A stretch of 15,341 bases of DNA, taken from the NCBI GenBank assembly GCA_035263065.1, contig DATFRS010000238.1:1-15341 (forward strand). Direction: 5' to 3'. The translations under genes were made by a program, and so were the position numbers. Source of the stretch: Dokdonella_A sp035263065 (GTDB lineage: Bacteria > Pseudomonadota > Gammaproteobacteria > Xanthomonadales > Rhodanobacteraceae). The notes beneath the pieces are model-generated. The model was not told the DNA's origin and did no database searches. It worked only from the letters and a program-made list of their open reading frames with translations. Position 1 is the stretch's first letter. Each line of letters begins with the position of its first letter. Positions 7,073 through 12,898 of this stretch are shown here, one piece after another.

Positions 7073-7100
7073 GGAACTCCCGGAGTCTTTAGCACTCTCA
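7073..7100 (+). promoter_or_regulatory. Candidate sigma-E-type promoter of rpoH
   Basis: GGAACTC at 7073-7079 matches the GGAACTT -35 of RpoE-family sigma factors in six of seven positions. After exactly 16 bases TCTCA at 7096-7100 matches the TCTGA/TCTAA -10 in four of five. The -10 would lie inside the CIRCE element, so a bound repressor would block it. In E. coli rpoH is known to have a sigma-E promoter, which makes the match plausible. This is a motif match by eye, not a measured start site. Confidence 0.45.
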
Positions 7101-7115
7101 TAGGACGAGTGCTAG
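7089..7115. promoter_or_regulatory. CIRCE element (HrcA operator) upstream of rpoH
   Basis: TTAGCACTC at 7089-7097, nine bases, then GAGTGCTAG at 7107-7115. The consensus for CIRCE is TTAGCACTC-N9-GAGTGCTAA, so 17 of the 18 conserved positions match and the spacer is exact. HrcA binds CIRCE and represses heat-shock operons, usually groESL or hrcA-dnaK. Here the element lies 30 bases before the rpoH start codon. A further half-site, GAGTGCT, repeats at 7115-7121. Confidence 0.88.
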
Positions 7116-7145
7116 AGTGCTCCCGCAAGTCAGGAGATCCACCGA

Positions 7146-8006
7146 ATGACGAATGCTTTGATCGCCAGCAACCTTCCGATTCCGAGCGCGATCGGAAGCC
7201 TCGAGTCGTATGTGAGTGCGGTTCACCGCATTCCAATGCTGACCCAGGAGGAAGAGCAGGAATTGGCGCAGCGGTTCGTTAAGGACAACGACCTCGACGC
7301 CGCCAAGCAGATGGTGCTCTCGCACCTTCGCTTCGTGGTGCACGTTGCGCGCGGCTATTCCGGTTACGGCCTGCAGGTCGGCGATCTGATTCAGGAAGGC
7401 AACATCGGCCTCATGAAGGCCGTCAAGCGTTTCGACCCGACCCAGGGCGTGCGCCTGGTGTCGTTTGCGGTGCACTGGATCCGCGCCGAAATGCACGAGT
7501 TCATCCTGCGCAATTGGCGCATCGTCAAGGTCGCGACGACCAAGGCGCAGCGCAAGCTCTTCTTCAACCTGCGCAAGTCGAAGAAGCGTCTCGGCTGGAT
7601 GAACCAGGAAGAGGTCAACACGGTCGCCAGGGAGCTCGGCGTGCCGGCGGCCACGGTCATGGAAATGGAAGCGCGCCTCAACGGCCGTGACGTCGCGTTC
7701 GACGCGCCGACCGATGCCGACGACGACGAGAAGCCCGCGCCCGCGGCGTTCCTGATCGACCATTCGGCCGATCCGTATTCCACGGTGGAAGCGGAGTCGG
7801 AAGAGGAGTCGAGCCTCGACACGCTGCACCGCGGTCTGGTCAAGCTCGACGATCGCTCGCGCGACATCATCCAGCGCCGCTGGCTCAAGGACGGCGAGAA
7901 GGCGACGCTGCAGGAGCTGGCGGACGAGTACGGCGTTTCCGCCGAGCGCATCCGCCAGATCGAGGCGAACGCGATGAAGAAGATGCGCGCGCTCTTCGTG
8001 GCCTGA
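7146..8006 (+). CDS. rpoH: Heat-shock sigma factor RpoH (sigma-32)
   Basis: RpoH directs RNA polymerase to heat-shock promoters for chaperones and proteases. The 286-residue length is standard. Region 2 contains LSHLRFVVHVARGYSGYGL (58-76) and DLIQEGNIGLMKAVKRFDP (80-98), with region 2.4 following (VSFAVHWIRAEMHEFIL, 105-121). The RpoH box, QRKLFFNLR at 135-143, is the mark that separates it from RpoD and RpoS. Region 4 ends with a helix-turn-helix LQELADEYGVSAERIRQIE (255-273). The ATG is preceded by AGGAG at 7132-7136 with nine bases of spacing. Transcription appears to be controlled by the CIRCE element and a sigma-E-like promoter in the leader. The gene is followed by a strong terminator, so it ends its transcript. 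Confidence 0.97.
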   Translation: MTNALIASNLPIPSAIGSLESYVSAVHRIPMLTQEEEQELAQRFVKDNDLDAAKQMVLSHLRFVVHVARGYSGYGLQVGDLIQEGNIGLMKAVKRFDPTQGVRLVSFAVHWIRAEMHEFILRNWRIVKVATTKAQRKLFFNLRKSKKRLGWMNQEEVNTVARELGVPAATVMEMEARLNGRDVAFDAPTDADDDEKPAPAAFLIDHSADPYSTVEAESEEESSLDTLHRGLVKLDDRSRDIIQRRWLKDGEKATLQELADEYGVSAERIRQIEANAMKKMRALFVA

Positions 8007-8030
8007 TCGGACGAAGGCTTCAGGAATCGA

Positions 8031-8063
8031 AACGGCCCCGCACGCGCGGGGCCGTTTTTTTTT
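8031..8063 (+). terminator. Strong intrinsic terminator after rpoH
   Basis: AACGGCCCCGC at 8031-8041 pairs perfectly with GCGGGGCCGTT at 8046-8056 around a four-base loop, followed by a run of nine T (8055-8063). It begins 24 bases after the rpoH stop. Confidence 0.95.
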
Positions 8064-8139
8064 GCCCGCCGCCGAAGCCGCGCGTGCCGCGACGATCGGC
8101 TATCCTCGCCGCGGGCAGGGCGGGCGGGAGCGGAACTCC

Positions 8140-9228
8140 ATGGCGGCGGGCGGCGGGCGGATTCCCTCGTTGGACGGGCTGCGCGCCGTATCGATCTCGC
8201 TCGTGCTCTACGGCCATCTCGAAGGCGGCCACGGCTTTCCGTCGATCGGCATCACGCGCTGGTTCGGCGACGTCGCGCATCTCGGCGTGACGGTGTTCTT
8301 CGTGATCTCGGGTTTCCTCATCACCTCGCTCCTGATGAGCGAGCGCGAGCGCACGGGCACGATCTCGCTGAAGAACTTCTATCTGCGCCGCACGCTGCGC
8401 ATCTTTCCGGCGTTCTACGCGTTCATCCTCGCGCTCATCGCCGCGAGCGTGCTCGGCTGGATCGATCTCGGCGGCCGCGATCTCGCGTTCGCGCTGACCT
8501 ACACCGTCAACTACGACGCCGACCGCTCGTGGAACATCGGGCATCTGTGGTCGCTGTCGATCGAGGAGCAGTTCTACCTGCTCTGGCCGTTCGTGTTCCT
8601 GATGCTGCGCGAGCGGCGCGCGGTGATCGCCGCCGTGCTCGCGTTCGCCGCGGGGCCGCTCGTGCGTCTCGCGATGCGGCTCGCGTTTCCGGCGGGATCG
8701 CCGTGGCGCGATCTCGAAATCTTCCCGGCGATGGCCGACAGCATCGCGATCGGCTGCGTGCTCGCGCTGCTCCGGCCGTGGCTGCTCGAGCAGGCGTGGT
8801 ATCTGCGGCTGACCGGCAGCGCGTGGCTCGCGATCGTCCTCGTGCCGCTGATCCTCGCGATCAACAGCCGGCTCGGCTACGGCCTCGTCGATCTCGTCGG
8901 CTCGCCGATCCTCCTGGTCTCGATCGCCCTTTTGATCGAAGCCAGCACGCGGCGCGCGCAATCGCTCGCGGGCCGCTTCCTGAATCTGCCGCCGGTCGTT
9001 TTCCTCGGCGTCTTGAGCTACTCGCTCTATCTCTGGCAGCAGCCGTTCCTGAACCGGCATCTCGACACGACGCCGACGAGTTTCCCGCTGAACCTCGCGC
9101 TCGCGTTCGGCTGCGCGCTGCTCTCGTATTTCCTGATCGAGCGCCCACTCGTCGGCGTGCGCCGCCGCCTCGAGCGGAGCCCGGTCCTGCCCGACGCGAA
9201 GCTCGCCAGAACGGAAGGCGCGCGCTAA
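8140..9228 (+). CDS. Membrane acyltransferase, family 3 (OafA/YrhL-like)
   Basis: A 362-residue multi-pass membrane protein of the acyltransferase-3 family, which transfers acetyl or other acyl groups to cell-surface sugars such as O-antigen, peptidoglycan or exopolysaccharide. It opens with the family signature IPSLDGLRAVSISLVLYGHL (8-27) with H26. FFVISGFLIT (53-62), the YLRRTLRIFPAFY stretch (81-93) and HLWSLSIEEQFYLLWP (135-150) follow. About ten hydrophobic segments can be counted. The C-terminal SGNH domain of some relatives is absent. The ATG at 8140 is preferred over an upstream in-frame TTG inside the rpoH terminator, because GGGAG at 8126-8130 is well placed. A TATCCT at 8101-8106 could be a -10. 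The acceptor sugar cannot be read from the sequence. Confidence 0.9.
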   Translation: MAAGGGRIPSLDGLRAVSISLVLYGHLEGGHGFPSIGITRWFGDVAHLGVTVFFVISGFLITSLLMSERERTGTISLKNFYLRRTLRIFPAFYAFILALIAASVLGWIDLGGRDLAFALTYTVNYDADRSWNIGHLWSLSIEEQFYLLWPFVFLMLRERRAVIAAVLAFAAGPLVRLAMRLAFPAGSPWRDLEIFPAMADSIAIGCVLALLRPWLLEQAWYLRLTGSAWLAIVLVPLILAINSRLGYGLVDLVGSPILLVSIALLIEASTRRAQSLAGRFLNLPPVVFLGVLSYSLYLWQQPFLNRHLDTTPTSFPLNLALAFGCALLSYFLIERPLVGVRRRLERSPVLPDAKLARTEGAR

Positions 9229-9237
9229 CCTCGCCGC

Positions 9238-11592
9238 ATGTCCGGCGAGATGCACGAATTCGGCGAGTTCCGCTTCATCGCGTCCGCGCGCGAGCTCTGG
9301 CGCGGGGGCCAACGCGTCGAGCTTCCGCGCCGCACGTTCGAATGCATCGAGCACCTGATCGCGCACCGCGATCGCGCGGTCGGGCGCGACGAGCTCGTCG
9401 CGGCGATCTTCGGGCGCTCCAACGTCTCCGACGCGCAGCTTGGCCAGATCGTGTTGCGCACGCGCCGCGCGGTCGACGACGACGGCAACGCGCAGCACAC
9501 GATCCGCACGGTGCCGGGCTTCGGCTATCGCTGGGTTGCCGAGACGCGCACGGCGACGCTGGCTCCCGATCGGCCCTCGGCGCACATCGAAATACCGACA
9601 CCGGCCGAAGCGCCGCGCTCGTCCGGAACTCGCGCGCTCGCCGTCGCCGCACTCGCACTCGTGGTCATCGCCGCATCGCTCGCGCTGCTGCGCCTGCGGC
9701 ACGTCGACTCGCCGGCGTCCGGCGCGCGCGACGCACTGCATGCCGACGGCATCGTCGTGCTGCCGATCGAGGTCGACGGCCTGCGCGAGGACGGCTGGGT
9801 GCGCCTCGGCGCGATGGATCTCGTCGCCGATCGCCTGCGCGAAGCCGGCATGACCGTGCCGCCGAGCGAAAGCGTGCTGACGCTGCTGCGCGTCGGCGGC
9901 GATGCCGCGATCGACGCGAAAGAGGTGCGCGAGACGACGGCCGCGCGCATCGTCGTGCGCGGCCGGGCGACGCACGACGCGAGCGGCTGGCGCGTCGCGC
10001 TCAGCGCCGAGCCTGCCGAGGGCATTGCCGTGCCGGTGCAGTTCGTCGAGCACGACGCGATGCAGGCCGCGCGCGGCGCGACGGATCTCCTGCTCGCCGC
10101 GCTCGGTCACACGCTGCCGGCCGACGCCGAGCGCGAGACCGCGTTCGATGAAACGCTGCAGCGCGCCCGCGCGGCGATGCTCGCGAACGAGCTCGACACG
10201 GCGCGCTCGATCCTGACCGCGTCGCCCGAGCTCGCCAAGGCGCCTGCGCAGCTCAACTACCGCCTGGCGCAGGTCGATTTCCGCGCCGGCCAGCTCGATC
10301 GTGCCGAATCGACGCTCGACGAAGTGCTCGCGCTGCCGACGACCGCCGCCGATCCGCGCTTCCATGCGCAGGTGCTGAACGCGCGCGGCGCGACGCGCAC
10401 GCGGCGCGGCGAGTTCGCCGACGGCGGCAGCGACTACGAAGCCGCGATCGCGATGCTGACGTCCGACGGCGCGCCGCTCGAGCGCGGCATCGCGCTGGTC
10501 GGCCGCGGCAGCGCGCGCGTCGCCGCGCACCGGTTCGACGAAGCGCTCGCCGACTTCGGCGCCGCACGCACCGCGCTCGAAGGCGGCGGCGATGCGCTCG
10601 GCGTCGCGCGCGTCGACGCGAACATCGGCATGCTCGAGCTCTATCGCGGCCGGCCCGCCGAGGCGTTCGGCTATCTCGCCGGCGCGGCCGACCGCTTCCA
10701 GTCGTTCGGTGCGCTGCACGAGCTATTGCTCACGCTGACCGGCGTCGTCGACGCGCAGCTCGCGCTCCTGCAGCGCGCCGAAGCCTGGGCCAGCGTCGAG
10801 CGCGGCTGGTCGTTGCGCGAGCGCGTGACCGATCCCGACCAGCGCGTCGACCTCATGCTGAATCGCGCGCAGGTGCTGCTCGGCTTCGGCCGCTATCACG
10901 AAGCCGACGTGCTGCTCGGCCAGGCCGGCAAGAGCCTGCCCTCGCAGAACGACGTGCTGAACGCGCGCGCGCGCTCGCTCGCCGCGGAGCTTGCGGCCCG
11001 GCGGGAGCGCTGGCGCGAAGCGGCGAGCATCAGCGAAGCTGCGCTGGCGCACTGGCCGGCCGCCGGCGCCGACGCCGATCGCGCGCCGCTCGTGCGCATC
11101 CGCCAGCAGGCGCTGCTCTCGCTCGGCGAATCGGCCGCGGCGCGCGCGCTGCTCGACCGCGCGCGCGACGTGCCGGCGGAGCCGTCCGACCAGCCCGGCA
11201 GCGTCGCCGATGCGCTGGCGATGGCCGACTGGTTCGCGAACGAGCGCGACGCGGATCGTGCGGATCGCTGGTATCGGTACGCTGCCGCGAGCGCGGATCG
11301 CCGCGGCGTGCCGGCCGAGATCGTCGCGGTCGCCGAGGCGTACGCGCCGATGCTGCTCGGGGCCGGCAAGCACGAGGAAGCGGCGACCGTGATCGGCCGC
11401 GTTGCTTCGTGGAGTGCACGCGACTTCGACTGCGCGTTGCTGCAATTGCGCCTGTTCCACGCGCTCGACCAGCGCGAGCCGTGGTTCAACGCGCTGCGTC
11501 AGGCGCAGTCGCTCGCGGGCGAGCGCGAGATTCCGCAGGCGCTCCTGACGCTGCCCGAGTCCGAGCGCGCGCTCCGGCTCACGGGCACCTGA
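9238..11592 (+). CDS. CadC/ToxR-type membrane-anchored regulator with a repeat-rich periplasmic domain
   Basis: A 784-residue one-component regulator. Residues about 6-102 are an OmpR/PhoB-type winged helix (FGEFRFIASARELWRGGQRV at the start, TIRTVPGFGYRWV at 88-100, the classical end of this domain). A proline-rich linker leads to one membrane segment at about 132-152 (RALAVAALALVVIAASLALL). The rest, about 630 residues, should be periplasmic. It consists of alanine- and leucine-rich helical repeats with TPR-like spacing, for example the segments around 330-560. No receiver domain or kinase is present, so it would sense directly through the periplasmic part, as CadC does. It begins 9 bases after the acyltransferase stop and may be co-transcribed with it. 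The start could also be the second ATG (9250); neither has a good Shine-Dalgarno sequence. Confidence 0.85.
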   Translation: MSGEMHEFGEFRFIASARELWRGGQRVELPRRTFECIEHLIAHRDRAVGRDELVAAIFGRSNVSDAQLGQIVLRTRRAVDDDGNAQHTIRTVPGFGYRWVAETRTATLAPDRPSAHIEIPTPAEAPRSSGTRALAVAALALVVIAASLALLRLRHVDSPASGARDALHADGIVVLPIEVDGLREDGWVRLGAMDLVADRLREAGMTVPPSESVLTLLRVGGDAAIDAKEVRETTAARIVVRGRATHDASGWRVALSAEPAEGIAVPVQFVEHDAMQAARGATDLLLAALGHTLPADAERETAFDETLQRARAAMLANELDTARSILTASPELAKAPAQLNYRLAQVDFRAGQLDRAESTLDEVLALPTTAADPRFHAQVLNARGATRTRRGEFADGGSDYEAAIAMLTSDGAPLERGIALVGRGSARVAAHRFDEALADFGAARTALEGGGDALGVARVDANIGMLELYRGRPAEAFGYLAGAADRFQSFGALHELLLTLTGVVDAQLALLQRAEAWASVERGWSLRERVTDPDQRVDLMLNRAQVLLGFGRYHEADVLLGQAGKSLPSQNDVLNARARSLAAELAARRERWREAASISEAALAHWPAAGADADRAPLVRIRQQALLSLGESAAARALLDRARDVPAEPSDQPGSVADALAMADWFANERDADRADRWYRYAAASADRRGVPAEIVAVAEAYAPMLLGAGKHEEAATVIGRVASWSARDFDCALLQLRLFHALDQREPWFNALRQAQSLAGEREIPQALLTLPESERALRLTGT

Positions 11593-11711
11593 TCGTCCAA
11601 CGATTCCAGAACGGGTCCCGACCGCGTTTGTCGCACGGTTGGAGCGCGCTTGGAGTGTGCGTCGCGCGGCGCGGAGCGAGAGTCGCAGCCTCCACCCTCC
11701 GAGGAACCCCG

Positions 11712-12872
11712 ATGCTGCCGCTTTCCGTCGCCGTGCGCCGCGCGCTCCTGATCTGTTCGACCGTTGCCGCCGCGCCGGCGATGGCGATCACGCTGACGCT
11801 GACCGAGCTTCCCGTGCCCGACGGTTACGGCACCGCCGGCGTCGCCAATCTCGCGGCCGACGGCACCGTCGTCGGCATGGTCTGGCCGGACGCGAAGGTC
11901 GTGCGCTGGGTGCCGGGCGCCGACCCCGAGGTGCTCGGCGGCGGCGAGACGTTCACGCTCGAGAACATCATGCCGCTCGTCTCGAAGGACGGCTCGCTGA
12001 TCGCGACGGCCGGCTACTTCCAGCAGGACGGCACCGATGTGCCGCGCGAGTCGCCCGAAATCTGGATGGGCGGCACCGACTGGCTCGAATTGCCGGATCT
12101 CACGCTCGGCGACTCCTCGCCGTATGGCATGTCGTACGACGGCCAGACGCTCGTCGGCGGCTCGTTCCCGCCCGCGGGCGACGCGAGCGGCATCCAGCAG
12201 TATCCATGGATCTGGACCGCGAGCGGCGGCCAGGTCGCGCTCGGCATGATCGATGGCACCGTGTGGGGCCAGGCCTGGGCGGTGTCGAACGACAGCCACG
12301 TCGCGGTCGGCTTCTTCGAGGCCGGTCCCGGTGACTTCACGCGCTACGGCGTGCGCTGGGTCGACGGCGCGCCCGAATGGATCCTCGACGCCGACGGCCA
12401 GCACGTCGGCCAGGCCATCAACTGCAACAGCGACTGCTCGGTCATCGTCGGCGCGGGCCGCGATGCCGATTCGCCGCAAGCGTGGCGCTGGACCGCCGCG
12501 GGCGGCGTCGAGTATCTCGGCACGATCTTCGGTGAGGATCCGGGCGCGGTCTACTACGCGTTCGAATCGAGCGAGGACGGCAAGTCGATCGTCGGCAGCG
12601 CCTACACGATCGATCCGAACCTCGGCGGCGTCAACCACGGCTTCCTGTGGACGCAGGTCGATCACATGCAGGATTTCGTGTCCTTCCTGTCGCTCTACGG
12701 CATCGACTACGGCGGCGACTTCAACGACATGGTCGTCAACGCGATCACGCCGGACGGCAAGACGATGCTGGTTGCGGGGCAGGGCTCGGATTTCTCGCGC
12801 CAGCGCGCGGTCGTGCACGTCGTGCCCGACGACGCGATCTTCGCCGACGGCTTCGACGTGATTCCGATCTGA
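11712..12872 (+). CDS. Exported HAF-repeat protein with IFADGFD C-terminal tail
   Basis: A 386-residue exported protein. Residues 1-25 form a signal peptide (basic MLPLSVAVRR, hydrophobic ALLICSTVAA, likely cut after APAMA). The mature part contains about six repeats of the HAF type, with G-x-A/S-x-x-x-S-x-D-G/S-x-x-x-VG followed by a WRW/W-x-W strand. Examples are GMSYDGQTLVGGS with YPWIWTASGG, AVSNDSHVAVGFF with YGVRWVDG, AINCNSDCSVIVGAG with QAWRWTAAGG, and ESSEDGKSIVGSA. The arrangement suggests a beta-propeller. It ends in DDAIFADGFDVIPI, a tail shared with the next gene. The ATG is chosen for the signal peptide and for GAGGA at 11701-11705. The ORF is open further upstream, but that part runs through the end of the preceding gene and is not used. 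The function is unknown. Confidence 0.82.
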   Translation: MLPLSVAVRRALLICSTVAAAPAMAITLTLTELPVPDGYGTAGVANLAADGTVVGMVWPDAKVVRWVPGADPEVLGGGETFTLENIMPLVSKDGSLIATAGYFQQDGTDVPRESPEIWMGGTDWLELPDLTLGDSSPYGMSYDGQTLVGGSFPPAGDASGIQQYPWIWTASGGQVALGMIDGTVWGQAWAVSNDSHVAVGFFEAGPGDFTRYGVRWVDGAPEWILDADGQHVGQAINCNSDCSVIVGAGRDADSPQAWRWTAAGGVEYLGTIFGEDPGAVYYAFESSEDGKSIVGSAYTIDPNLGGVNHGFLWTQVDHMQDFVSFLSLYGIDYGGDFNDMVVNAITPDGKTMLVAGQGSDFSRQRAVVHVVPDDAIFADGFDVIPI

Positions 12873-12898
12873 CGACGACTTTTCCGGAGATGCATCGC

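Noticed and set aside
8020..10719. Very long open frame on the minus strand (about 900 codons) opposite the acyltransferase and regulator
   Set aside because: It is Arg/Glu/Asp-rich with low-complexity composition typical of the antisense of GC-rich genes, shows no domain, and starts in the rpoH terminator. The + strand genes in the same place have clear domains.
11409..11711. Upstream extension of the HAF-protein reading frame
   Set aside because: It runs through the coding end of the regulator in another frame and lacks any export signal; the ATG at 11712 starts a clear signal peptide.
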